From: Parietaria judaica
Taxonomy: Eukaryota > Streptophyta > Magnoliopsida > Rosales > Urticaceae
NCBI GenBank assembly: GCA_954871525.1
Contig: OX940864.1
Location: 25,662,001-25,726,000 of the forward strand
DNA: 64,000 nucleotides
Direction of reading: 5' to 3'
Position 1 is the first letter of the stretch. Each line of letters begins with the position of its first letter. Made by a program: the position numbers and the translations under genes. Positions 12,056 to 22,524 of the stretch are shown in pieces. Under the pieces are notes generated by a model. It did not search any database. It was not told the origin of the DNA and worked only from the letters and a program-made list of their open reading frames with translations.

Positions 12056-12843
12056 GTTATGACCATGATCTCTGAATATCCACATCATCAAAGAATGATT
12101 GCAAGATGTGCGCTTTGAATAGTTGTGATTGAATATCGCCAATCACCAATGAGCATGGAGCCCTAGTTGCCATATTCGATTTGCTAGCTTAATCGGCCTT
12201 TATAGCCTTCGCTAGGCGTGGATGAACATCGAGCATTTTAAATGGGAAAACACACATCTGCTTGATCCAGAGGTTGAGGGTCTTGAGATCTCATTCGTTT
12301 AGTGACGACTAACTGTTTGGCAATTGGAGCATCCAAGATTGTTCAAAAGAGAACCCATGCATTTTCCGTAGAGTTGGATCACTAGTTGCACCTGGTCATG
12401 AAGGGGAGTTTTTTCTCTTGTGAAACTCAATTAAGCATCCTGAATATACGTGTAATATTTTTTTTAATGTTTTTCAGTTAAAGAAAGTATCTGGGTCACT
12501 TCCCCGCATAGTAGGTTGCCCCCTAGGTTACACAAACTACGTTAGAAAATATCTCGTGTTACTGTATACACATATTTGGTAATCTTGACAATTTAACTGT
12601 ATGTTAATATATTTGTTATGACAACGTCTCCAACATTGCATGTATCCTATTTCACGAACGATGATTTGAAAGAATCATTTGAACAAAGCTCACTGCGGCA
12701 AGAGTGAAGATTGCCACAATGATATGCCCTTCAAACGACAGTTATGGTCCATCGTTGAAGCCCTAAAATTTGGTTGAAAAAAAAATTCTAAAAAAAATCT
12801 AAAAACAAAAATATTTTCACAGGAATTAGAGTCTCATACCAAT
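12056..12843. other. No gene recognised
   Basis: Intermediate-GC sequence to about 12460, then AT-rich. I see no long frame, repeat or RNA gene. Confidence 0.4.
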
Positions 12844-15195
12844 AATTCTCATTACCCAATCTGGTTATGTAGAATTCGAAAAGTAATTATCCCGATCGTT
12901 ACAAATAGTTTTTGATAAATTTCCTTTATCATAAAACGAATTGATTGAGCTTTGAGTATTTAATAAATAATTATCATAATTAATAAATCAATGGCATACC
13001 TTTTTTATTCACGTTTGTGCTGCGCAATTCTGATCTTCGCTTTTAGCTCCATCTAGGGCTGAAACCGGGTATAAAACCCGGTTTTTTTAAAACCCGAAAC
13101 CCGAACCCGGATTTCCGGGTTTTCACTTTTCAAACCCAAAACTAGATTTTGAAACGGAAAACCCAGAAATTCGGGTTCGGGTAATTACCCAGTTTTAATT
13201 TTAAAACCCGGATTTAGAACCCGAACCTGAATTCAATCAATCGATAGATTTTGTCGAGGCGAGAGGCTAAGCGGAGTCGCGACGGCGAGAGGCGCTGAGC
13301 ATAGCAGCGAGACGGCGACCGGCGAGTAGAAAAGAGAGAGAAAGGGGCGAGAGAGAAACGGAGAGGCTGAGCAGAGTCGCCACGGCGAGAGGCGCTGAGA
13401 GAGCGGCGAGAGAGCGACCGGCGAGTAGAAGATAGAGAGAAAGGGGCTAGAGAGAAACGGCGAGGGTGAGTAGAGGGCAGGTCGAAATGAGAGAGAAAGG
13501 AAAAGAAAAGAAAACCCTAATGGCTAATAAATTAAAAATTCGGGTTTTAGTAACCTACCAACCGGGTTTCGGGTTTTATAACTCAAAACTCGGAACCCAG
13601 AACTGGTTTAATCCGGTTGTTAAAAATTCGGTTTCGGTTTAACCCGGTTTTAATTCGGTTTCGGTTTTTAAAATCGGATTCGGTCCGGTTTCGGTTAAAA
13701 ACCCGCATTTTTGGGTTTTATGCACAGGCCTAGCTCCATCTTCTTGTTCTTAACTCTATGCGAATTTCTTCTTGGTTGAATCTTCGAAGATAGCTCCCAC
13801 GTGTCTTCCGATGTATTCTCCGGATCTTGACTGCCGGGATGTGTGGGCTCCCACTGAATAGAACCCTAAACCCCAAATCGAATTCTCTAGGATTTAGGAC
13901 CTAAAGAAAATCGCAGAAAGCTTCTTGAGAGAGGGGGGATATTTTTCTGAAGAGAATGAGTTGTTATTTCAGGTTTCGGGACTCCCTTATTTATAGGGAA
14001 TGGATCCAACCACTTTTGAGAAATTCTCTCAACCAATTTATGAGATTATCTCAACAACCTGGAGCTATTCACTCTAAGATTTGATTTAATAATTAAAATC
14101 AGATAAAGATAAATCCAAATTGAATCTTTAAAAAAATACCACATTAGATTTAATAAATCAAATCTTATTATTTTCAAGATTACATATAAATAAAACCGCC
14201 TTCATTATTTTTCAAAAATTAATTTAATAATTCTCTTATTTAAATATTCCAAGAATAAATTCCAATATTTAAATTTCCCACAATTTCGATTTAAATAACA
14301 GTGTCATTTTCAGCCCTAGGCCAAAAACCGTTATTGTCATAAATCTCAAACCGTTCGTCAGAATGACACGATTCAAAAAGATAAATTCATCAGAATTTAA
14401 TTTCCTATAACCCTAGGGCTGTGCTAGAATTAAATACATTTATATTTTCATAGTTTCTACGTTTGACCAAAATATTGGTACTTTTCCCATATATAGGGTA
14501 ATCGGTGATTTCTGTGACTATAGCCACAAATCATTTCTGATTAGTTTTATTCTATCTTATAAAATATAATATTTGCGGTGTCGAACTTATGGATCTACAA
14601 AGGGGAAAAATGGACACATGTACTTAAGCTTCGGTGAAAGTGAAGAACTTTCACCAACTTCGGTAACATTCCACTATAGCTCGAAGCTGAACTCTTTAGT
14701 ACGCGTTGATTATATCTTCCTGACTCAAGAGTCCATTGATTCAATCATATTGTCAGAATCCAACTTTTCGTATTATTATGATTCTTGTCTCTTAAGGTGA
14801 TTCCCGTATAATTTTAGACGACACTAACTTATTTCATGATTACTGCAAATTACTCACTTAACGGTTTATGAAGTCGTTAATTTTTGGATGAGCACTTATT
14901 TGCTTCCCACAAATCACAATAAGGAAATCATAATTATTACCCATTTCTATAATTATGCAGTTTGTCACGGTCAACCGTCCGATCACAAAATAAAAGTGTT
15001 GGGAGTACTCATGTAAACTGTAACGATTAAATCAAAGATCATAAAAGTTGAACCGTACAAACTCATAATACCTCAGGACATCATCCATCTGATCATCATT
15101 TCGATTTTATTTACTAGTCATCATTGACGGATTGATGATTTTCAATTAAAGTCTAATCCTGTCCAATATGAATACACTTCATACTTGATAAAGAC
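12844..15195 (-). mobile_element. Diverged relative of the copia element 1 LTR, with nested hAT insertion
   Basis: Next to it, at 12831-12841, is gtctcatacca, a mutated reverse-complement PBS, followed by attctcattaccc as the LTR end. The body parallels 8374-10800: minus-strand TATA (+ strand cttatttataggg, about 13985), then the blocks 'caaaatattggtacttttccc', 'ccactatagctcgaagctgaactctttagt' and 'gtccaatatgaatacacttcatac' in the same order. Identity is much lower than between the two LTRs of element 1. The right edge fades at about 15195. It is split by the hAT element at 13054-13732. Confidence 0.6.
13054..13732. mobile_element. Non-autonomous hAT element, 679 bp, nested in the LTR
   Basis: It starts TAGGGCTGAAACC and ends GCACAGGCCTA, and is flanked by the perfect 8-bp duplication gctccatc (13046-13053 and 13733-13740). 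Subterminal regions are full of 'aaacccgg' and 'ccggttt' motifs in inverted orientation, typical binding-site arrays of hAT elements. The interior holds two copies of a 'gcgagaggcgctgag...gagagaaacgg' repeat and no transposase. It depends on a transposase supplied in trans. Confidence 0.9.
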
Positions 15196-15261
15196 TCAAC
15201 GGTGCGGACTAGGCCACGAATTAACAATAAAATCTCCTTTGCAATTTTTCTTTTTGATCAG

Positions 15262-16370
15262 TGATGCGGTATACGATATCAAAAAATCCCACAAAATAAT
15301 TCATTGACTTATTCACGTTTTAATGCTTTTATTTCTTTTTATTTTGTTATTTATTGCTTGATTATTTCTTCATTGTTATAATAGGCACGGAAGAATAATG
15401 TCTTCATATGTAAGAAAGACAACCATATTTTAATGGAGATTAGTTGATGATGAATTAAAAAAATGAGCTTTTGCTTCTGAAGTCGAGTTTTATCTCACAA
15501 AGACGAGTTTTTCGTATCTCTCTCTTCATCAGCTGTTATCAGAGCCACACGTTTTTGTGCATAGGCACCGAAGAAGCGAGCCATTCATGACGCTTTCGTA
15601 GAGGATATGGTGAGACGAGAAGAGGTCGAGGGATTTCGTGCTCAGGTGGAATTGTTGATTCGTCAGATGGCTACAATAATGCAGAATCAAACGGAGCAAC
15701 GGTGCCAAGACGAGTTCGACACTGAGGACGGCCGAGCGAACCTGTTCAGGCAGAATTTTGGTTGCTACGGTCACGCGATGCGTCGACGTGTGGCGGTCCC
15801 GGAATATGCGCGATGCGTAGCATCGTTCCAGGTGGCTATCTCGGAGTATGACGAAATGACATACGATGAGGCGGAGCACGGCGAGGCCGTGTATGACGTA
15901 TCAATTTACGACGAGACGGAGTATGAAAAACTTTTGTACGATGAGTACGACAAGCCCGTGTACGACGAGGGCGAGTATGGCAACAACGTGTACGCCGATT
16001 ATGATGAATATGCGTACAATGAAATAGTTTTGGTGTCGAGCAAGACCGCCGAAGCGGCCTCACTGAGAATCTATGGGCGTAGAGGTCATGATGACCGTGG
16101 CAAACATGTCAAACCCGATTGATGCAGTATACGATATCCACAAATCCCACAAAATAATTCATTGACTTATTCATGTTTTAATGCTTTTATTTTACTTTAT
16201 ATTATTTTATTTTGTTATTTATTGCCTGATTATCATTATTATTATAAACAAGTACGAATAATTGTCTTCGTGTATGAGAAGACTTCACGTATTGTAATGG
16301 GGATGATATTTTGAATGAAAAAAGAAGTCGAGCTTTAGTTTGAAAACGCGTGTTTATCGTTTTTCCTATA
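15262..16370 (+). mobile_element. TR-GAG/TRIM-like miniature LTR retrotransposon, about 1.1 kb
   Basis: Two related direct repeats flank a short interior. The 5' LTR is 15262-15531 (tgatgcggtatacgatatc...ctcttcatca) and the 3' LTR is about 16120-16370 (tgatgcagtatacgatatcc...). They share long blocks such as cccacaaaataattcattga but are clearly diverged. Two bases after the 5' LTR is a PBS-like tgttatcagagcc (15534-15546), close to the tggtatcagagc type. The interior holds one gag-like ORF. No protease, integrase or RT is present. No clean target duplication or polypurine tract was found. Confidence 0.7.
15607..16122 (+). CDS. Gag-like protein of the miniature LTR element
   Basis: 171 codons from a real ATG. 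The N-terminal 35 residues look helical/coiled-coil (EEVEGFRAQVELLIRQMATI), as in plant gypsy Gag N-termini. Residues about 75-85 (SFQVAISEYDEMTYDE) recall the 'FKVDIPEFDG' entry to the gypsy gag domain. The rest is a low-complexity acidic Tyr-Asp-Glu repeat region. The main capsid fold and zinc knuckle are absent, so it is a deleted gag. The stop codon TGA is formed by the first bases of the 3' LTR (16120). Whether it is expressed is unknown. Confidence 0.5.
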   Translation: MVRREEVEGFRAQVELLIRQMATIMQNQTEQRCQDEFDTEDGRANLFRQNFGCYGHAMRRRVAVPEYARCVASFQVAISEYDEMTYDEAEHGEAVYDVSIYDETEYEKLLYDEYDKPVYDEGEYGNNVYADYDEYAYNEIVLVSSKTAEAASLRIYGRRGHDDRGKHVKPD

Positions 16371-16883
16371 GAACGGATTTACATGGTGTAAAGCTTGTGG
16401 TTTAGTCCATAATTTTTAATAGTGAGAATGACCAACAACAGCAATAAAATAATTTAAAATAATGTTGACCGCCCCTAGTAACAAATCATGGTTCCGCTGC
16501 CGCAGGTAAGGATACTAAGTCATGACCCAGTCGGAGTTTCCTTGACTCACTCGGATTGTAGTTCCGTTATTGAGGCGCTTCGCTTTGCAGTGCCGATGGT
16601 GGTTTTGGCAAGACTAAGGAGCTAACGATCAGGGGTTGAACGCTTAGCTATTGGACGAGAAGAAGATCGGGTATATATGGTTCAGAGGGACAAAAACGAC
16701 GGTAGTTAAGTGGCAACTCGGTGGCCGATTCGTTGAAACCCGGTGTTGGAGAAACAAGAAAGCGCTAACCATATATGCATGTAATTCAGCCAGTGCTACA
16801 GAATATGATCACTGACATTAGTTTTGCCATGATATAAAAATCTTGCCCAAATATAGAACGTAATCATCATATCATAAAAAAAA
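16371..16883. other. No gene recognised
   Basis: About 500 bp of mixed-composition DNA. I see no domain, repeat or RNA gene. Confidence 0.4.
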
Positions 16884-16933
16884 ATGCACCATAGAACCGT
16901 GGCAATCATATTTTCCACGGTTCTATGGTGCAT
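16884..16933. repeat. Perfect hairpin: 19-bp stem, 12-nt loop
   Basis: The arm atgcaccatagaaccgtgg (16884-16902) is exactly complementary to 16915-16933 across the loop caatcatatttt. Flanks are AT-rich. It could be a tiny inverted-repeat insertion or a small-RNA-like foldback; nothing else identifies it. Confidence 0.9.
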
Positions 16934-17359
16934 AAAATTTATACATTTATCAAGAATTTAATCATAATAACATGGCGAGTATTCTCAATAACTTATTTAT
17001 AAACATACTTCAACAACACCTAGAAAATAAATATCATATTTTTACGTATGAATATCACCATTTATTTATTTCACGAGTTAAATTATTATTTATTGGCCAG
17101 ACATTCATGCATTTATTTGTAATTAATATAATATATTTTCCACCACCTGATTTTTATTTTGTACTACTTAAATAATCTGAAAAGTAAAAAAAAAAATGAC
17201 AGATAAGAAAGCATTCTTTATTTTATTTGACTTTTTTGTAGGGCATGATGTACATGAAATGAAACATGATCATGATTAGGTGTGCACTGCACGCACCTAA
17301 TAAAAAATTGGCTCAAATTTCAACACGATGGACGTATCTTTTAGTGGGGTGGTTTCAAG

Positions 17360-18395
17360 CAAGGTTTTAAATACCGCTTGCCGATTTCGTTTCGCATTTT
17401 TCGTTTTACGGATATATCGCTTACCGATAGGTATACCGATGGAAAAATTGTAAAAAAAAGAAATACCGCATGCCGTATATACCGCACTTTTCGCATGGGC
17501 ATACCGCATGCCGATGGGGTTTTCGACGGATATTCTGTAAAAAATATTTGAGTATTTAAGCAAGATATTTATATAAGTTCAAAACTACATATTTAATAAA
17601 TACAAGATATTTGTAACTTAAATATGTAGGTGACATGTATAATATTAAGTCACTTTATTAGTTTAAGTGTATAATATTAAGTCAAATTATTATGTGAAGT
17701 TAATATGTATGTTAATTAAGTGTGTAATATTAAGTGAATATGCATGTTAATTGTATATGTATGTTAACAAATTTAATATTAGTTGAAGTGTATAATATTA
17801 AATGAATATGTATATTAAGCGTATATGTATGTTAGGTGAAGTTAATATGTATGCTAGTGTATAATATTATTTGAAGTGTATAATATTAAGTTAAATTATT
17901 AGGTGAAGTGTATGTGTATGTTAAGTGTGAATGTGTGATATTAGTTGAATAACAAAAAGTCCCACATTGATAGATGACAAGAGTTTAGTGATGTTTATAT
18001 ACCAAATATTAGGGACAATGGCTTGGGCCCTTTGGGTCATAGGATTTTGTGGATGGGGGAGAACTCACACAAATGTTACACCACCACACGCGCGCGCCGC
18101 CGCCGTCCGTCCGGCCGGGCCGGGGTGGGTTGGGGTGCTCTTGTGTGAGTATAATTATTTTTGCCGAAAGTTTAATTGGTATTTTTGCCAAAATCTACCA
18201 AAAATATAATTTTTAGCGAAATTCCATCCAAATTTCGCAATTTTTACACTAAAAGATTTTCCACACCCGTGCCCATGCGAATTTCGCGAAATTTGGTAAA
18301 ACGAAAGAGAAACGAAAGGGTTTTCGAACCGCATACCTGCGAAAAACGAATTTCGCACGAATTTCGCATGGAAATTCGCGAAATTTTAAACCTTG
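17360..18395. mobile_element. Non-autonomous hAT-type element, 1,036 bp
   Basis: Terminal inverted repeat caaggttttaaat / attttaaaccttg, flanked by the perfect 8-bp duplication gtttcaag (17352-17359 and 18396-18403). The ends carry 'ataccgcatgccg' and 'gcgaaattcgcatg' type subterminal repeats. The middle holds repeats of 'gtataatattaag-gaagt', 'agtcccacattg' and a GC-rich patch near 18090. No transposase frame is present; the ORFs inside are chance frames. Confidence 0.85.
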
Positions 18396-18765
18396 GTTTC
18401 AAGTTACCTCTCCTTGAATTTTTTAAAAAGCACTATTATTGCCCAATTTTCAAAATCTTATTCAATACAACCCTCCCAGAGCCCAAGCTCAAGTTCAACC
18501 ACCCCTTCAAAGCCCAATCCTTCTGGCTCTCCTTCCGGCCAATTCTCTCACTTTTAATATGGACGTTTCGAGTAAAGGACGAAAACTTGATAACTCGACG
18601 ATATATCTTTAATCAAATTGATTTTGATTTTTAATTAAGCTTTGTATTGGGGCTTGTTGGCTTGATATATATTATGTAAAATTAGTATTTTTTTTAAATC
18701 TTGGTTCCACTTGTCTCATAACTCATGAGTTTTCTCCATGTCGACCAACTAGAAGCGAGACAGGA
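18396..18765. other. No gene recognised
   Basis: Host flank of the hAT insertion up to the copia LTR. No coding potential with a recognisable domain was seen. Confidence 0.4.
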
Positions 18766-19276
18766 TGTGAACTTAAGCTTGACTTAGTCCGGCACATTGA
18801 AGAAGTCAGCCCGGGTACCGACCAGAATCAAGGACGGATAGGAGTTCAGCCCAGCTCGGGTGAACATGAGCAGAACGTCCGGATAGAAGGCAAACCCAGC
18901 CCGGGGCATACGAGCAGGCCAGCTCGGGGACAGAGAAGTTGTCCGGGCAGGAAATGGAAAGTCAACAACTACCAAGTGAGGAAAGCGCGTAGCTTGAGGA
19001 GCAAGTCAAAGATTTGATAAGATTATTTAGGGTAGTTTCCCGATTTTGTGCGATTTGGTTAGCTAGGGTTTCGCCTATGTGAGGCTATATAAACCTAGCA
19101 TTGTACACTTTGTAAAGTGCTGAGTCCATTAGAGTTTTGAGTTTACCTTCTTGAATTTTGCCTTCAATTATTAATCAGAGAATTTCTTCTCCCAAAAGTT
19201 TGTGTCCTTTATTTTTCTGTTCGATTTCTTTGGTGTTATTCGTGTTCTTTGCAGATCCGTGAATTGGGATCCAACA
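18766..19276 (+). mobile_element. Copia element 2: 5' LTR, 511 bp
   Basis: It runs from TGTGAACTTAAGC to GGATCCAACA, with a TATA box (gctatataaacc, about 19083-19094) and PBS tggtatcagagc at 19279-19290. It is the same family as the minus-strand LTR at 43745-44265 and the truncated LTRs in the LecRK units (20895 and 25591). Confidence 0.85.
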
Positions 19277-19304
19277 AGTGGTATCAGAGCTTCAATCGAA
19301 GGAC

Positions 19305-19577
19305 ATGTCTTCATCATCAGAGTCACCGATCGACGGAGCTCTGGTCGCACAGAAACCAGAGACCAGAGAAGGCACAGTTACACTCCATTACCCCATGCTC
19401 ACGAAGAGCAATTACACCGTGTGGGCGTTGAAGATGAGGGTGAATCTGCAGGCGCAGGGAGTGTGGGAGGCCGTAGAGAACGGCGGTGTCGAAGGGCGCA
19501 AGGAAAAAATGGCTCTAGCCGCAATCTACCAAGCAGTTCCGGAAGAAGTTCTTCTCATGCTCGCCGAGAAAGATTTG
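19305..19577 (+). pseudogene. Copia Gag, N-terminal fragment, fused to LecRK DNA
   Basis: The first ATG after the PBS is at 19305. The frame shows the copia Gag N-terminal signature (YPMLTKSNYTVWALKMRVNL, then QGVWEAVE) and an acidic helix region ending AEKDLYA. At about 19578 the sequence switches to antisense LecRK lectin DNA, so the 66 or so later residues (to 19643) are nonsense. Protease, integrase and RT are absent. Gag would normally form the virus-like particle. Confidence 0.8.
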
Positions 19578-19830
19578 TACGCAGGTCCCACAGCTGGATC
19601 GGGTGGAGGTTCCAGGCCTGCCCGTACTTCCACGCGAGACTGAAGTCGAATCGGTCCCTCGCGAGGTGCAGTGTGCCTTCATTAAAATAAGCGTCGTTCT
19701 CGAGCTTGACCGGCGTGCTCTCATTGAAATTCGGAAAGCTGAAGCTAGTCGCGGAGCAGCCTTGCTTCACAAGCATCAACAACAAGATCAACTCACTCAT
19801 CGCCGTGATCGTTAATCCCAATCCGACCAT
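19578..19830 (-). pseudogene. LecRK copy 0: N-terminal fragment
   Basis: On the minus strand it reads MVGLGLTITAMSELILLL (signal peptide region), SFSFPNFNEST, then the lectin start up to GQAW...IQLWD, about 80 codons. It is clearly diverged from copies A and B in the coding part, with substitutions throughout. It breaks off at the copia gag junction. Its upstream region (19831-20894) is almost identical to those of A and B. It is a dead leftover of the array's first unit. Confidence 0.85.
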
Positions 19831-20771
19831 GGTGATGTATAATATATTTCTTCGAAGACTTTGGTTTGCAAAAGTGTATATTGACTAACCCAAACCAGAT
19901 CGTGGGGTTGAACTTTCTGCTTGGGATAGCCTTTGGACGACTTTGACTGTTTCTTACGCTCTTCTTTCGTTTTCAAGCACTAAAAGTTAATAAAATACTC
20001 ACTTTTTCTTGCATCCTATCAATTTACTAATAATTTATAGAGATAATTCCGGCATAAATAGCTCATGTTTATGTTTCAGTGAAGGCAAACTCCCAATATT
20101 TTTTTTGTATGTTGGAATAAAGAAATAATATTATCAAAAGTAAAGCGTTTTGGAATTCCATTCACTTATTTAACGTTTATTATTTTTATTATTGATGGGT
20201 CCCACCTTTCCTCATGACTCAGATGATGTTGACGTCGATCCCCACGCGTTGACCGCTGGGATTAAATATACTCTTGCAAGTCAAGCTGTCCAAAGCATAC
20301 GACTCCAAAAGGACGCGACCTCCGAGGTGGCGAGTCGTGTACGACGGGGCTGAAGCTAGCAGCAGTTGGTTTCTTACCAACTTTGTTGCGGCATTAATAC
20401 CAATTAATACTTCTTTTTTTTTTACTCACTTTTTATTCGAAATTTATTTAACTTTAATTATCCTAATTCCTAACCACTTACTATCCTCATTTCAACCATT
20501 TTTACCTTAAATAATTACTAAATTAGAATAATAATTAATAAAGATAGTTATGAGTGTTAAAAATATAAATAAACTATATACTTTTGCCGCACTTTATTGA
20601 TATTATCAAAACATAGTTTTTTAAATATTAATTACTATTATATTTTATTTATTAAGCTGTTTTATTAAATATCATAAACAAATTCATTTTTTTTAAATCA
20701 AGTATTTTAGCCGCAATATATTAAAACTCTCCTATCTTCTCTCCCCTAAGTCTCCTCCGCCAAAGTCTTAT

Positions 20772-20821
<50 letters not shown>

Positions 20822-20894
20822 GTCCCCTGCAAGACCTTCATGGCTGGACGCGAACGTGATTCTCACGTTTGAGACTGCACGTGGACGTGGACGA
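19831..20894 (-). promoter_or_regulatory. Upstream region of LecRK copy 0 (shared by A and B)
   Basis: AT-rich 5' flank of the minus-strand LecRK, found three times (here, 24513-25590 and 29209-30286). It includes CACGTGG (about 20879) and 'acttttgccgca' near 20584. An (AT)n tract (about 20775-20818) is the main length polymorphism between copies. A 78-codon frame at 20274-20510 recurs unchanged in all three copies only because the DNA is conserved. No promoter element was proven. Confidence 0.4.
20775..20818. repeat. (AT)n microsatellite
   Basis: A pure AT dinucleotide run. Counterparts lie at about 25473-25513 and 30167-30208, with slightly different lengths. Confidence 0.95.
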
Positions 20895-21150
20895 TGTTGG
20901 ATCCCAGTTCACGGATCTGCAAAGAACACGAACAACACCAAAGAAATCGAACAAGAAAATAAAGAACACAAATTTATGGGAGAAGAATATCTCTGATTAA
21001 TAATCGAAGGCAAAATACAAGAAGGTAAACTCAAACTCTAATGGACTCAGCTATATACAAAGTGTACATGCTAGGTATATTTATAGCCTCACATAGGCGA
21101 AACCCTAGCTAACCAAATCGCACCAAATCAGGAAACTACCCTAAAAAATT
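20895..21150 (-). mobile_element. Truncated copia element 2-family LTR in unit A
   Basis: It starts tgttggatcccagttcacgg and runs through the leader and minus-strand TATA (ggtatatttatagcc) to gggaaact-like sequence near 21145. It is the same family as 43745-44265 but lacks the U3 part. The outer LTR edge coincides with the tandem junction. Confidence 0.85.
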
Positions 21151-21810
21151 TCTATCGGTATATTCGGTTTTAACCACTTTAATTCAATTTGCGGTCTAAT
21201 CGGTATTCGGCAGAAATTTGGTTAACGGTTTATTTTGTTCACCCGTGCCACTCTCGATCCGTCCACTTCCTATGTAAAAGCAATCCAACAAAAAAAAAAT
21301 CGATCACAATAAATAAACAAATAAGTTATCGTATAGAAAACAAATTAAGTAAGCTAATTACCGGATCAAGGTTCCTCCTCCTGATTCATCCATATATTAT
21401 TGATAGTCCACTAGGTTATGACTTGAGCTTATCCAAATATTCAAACAAACCAATAACTCTACTGTTTTTGGAAGTAATGAACTTCGGTAAAGATCAAGAA
21501 TCAGCCTACCCTAGAAAATTAGGGAGAGAAAGAAGATAAAATCCTAACTTTAGATATAGTTTGACGGTTTGAGGAAGTATAGTATACTCTCAATGTCGTT
21601 CCATACCACTTCATAAATATTATAAAAATAAATTAAATATTTATTTAAAAATCCGGGATTTAGTAACCTACTAACTGGGTTTTAGGTTTTATAACTCAAA
21701 ACCCGAAAAGGTTTTTCAAAATTTGGTTTTGATTTTTTTAAAAACCGGACTCGATTCGGTTTCGGTTAAAAAACCCCGCATTTGTGGATTTTAATTACAG
21801 CCCTACTATT
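21151..21810. mobile_element. hAT-type terminal repeats (remnant) in unit A
   Basis: From 21655 to 21805 there is an 'aacccg/cggttt' array ending gattttaattacagccctac, the style of the 13054-13732 element. 'cggttttaacc' motifs also occur near 21165-21230. The matching inverted segment in copy C lies at 50624-51240. No paired end with target duplication was found. Confidence 0.5.
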
Positions 21811-22524
21811 CTCCTTCATCCAATCGCGAGAGTCCATATTGAAAAATTATACGATTTAATGACGAAATGATACATTTCCCCGCCTCTGTGATTTTGATTG
21901 TTGAATGGCTCCATCAATTTGAGAGGTTGCAAGGTTTTTTTAGTGACGACATGAACAAAAAAGACAACATAGGTCTTAAAAAATTGCATTACGACCCACG
22001 AGCCGTGGCTTTTTTATTTTCTGTCGTGACAAGATTTGTTTTTTACTTTTCTAGGTTCGGACTTAAGATGAGGAATTTCTAAAAATCCGGTATTTCAGAC
22101 TTTCTTCACGGCACCCAAAAATGCTATTAAATTATATATATGTGGTTAATGGAGCCAAAAATGCTTTTAAATTACAATTGTGAAAGATGAATCCTATTTT
22201 CTTAAATGCAATGCAAATAATGGTAAATTAAAAATTCCGATGTTTTCATCGAGGGTAAGCAAGACAAGACAATTGCCCTTCCTCCTACGGTCAAGGCAGG
22301 TGTATAACAGTACTTATTAAGGCACAAAAATTGGTAAACATGTTTTTTATATACCAGTAGTTATCGGCCGTCTAAAATCCAAGAAATTATATTTTTATAT
22401 AAAAACTTGTACATGAATCAAACAGTGGAGTTTCTGCATTGTTTACCATGGACTCAAATAATTTCAACCATTTGACACTCGTTAAGGAAATAAAATTGGT
22501 AAACATGTTCTTATATACCCATAG

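Noticed and set aside
20274..20510. 78-codon ORF conserved unchanged in three copies (also 24972 and 29668)
   Set aside because: Conservation is explained by recent duplication of the DNA. It lies in the LecRK upstream region, has no recognisable domain, and its downstream half is AT-driven.
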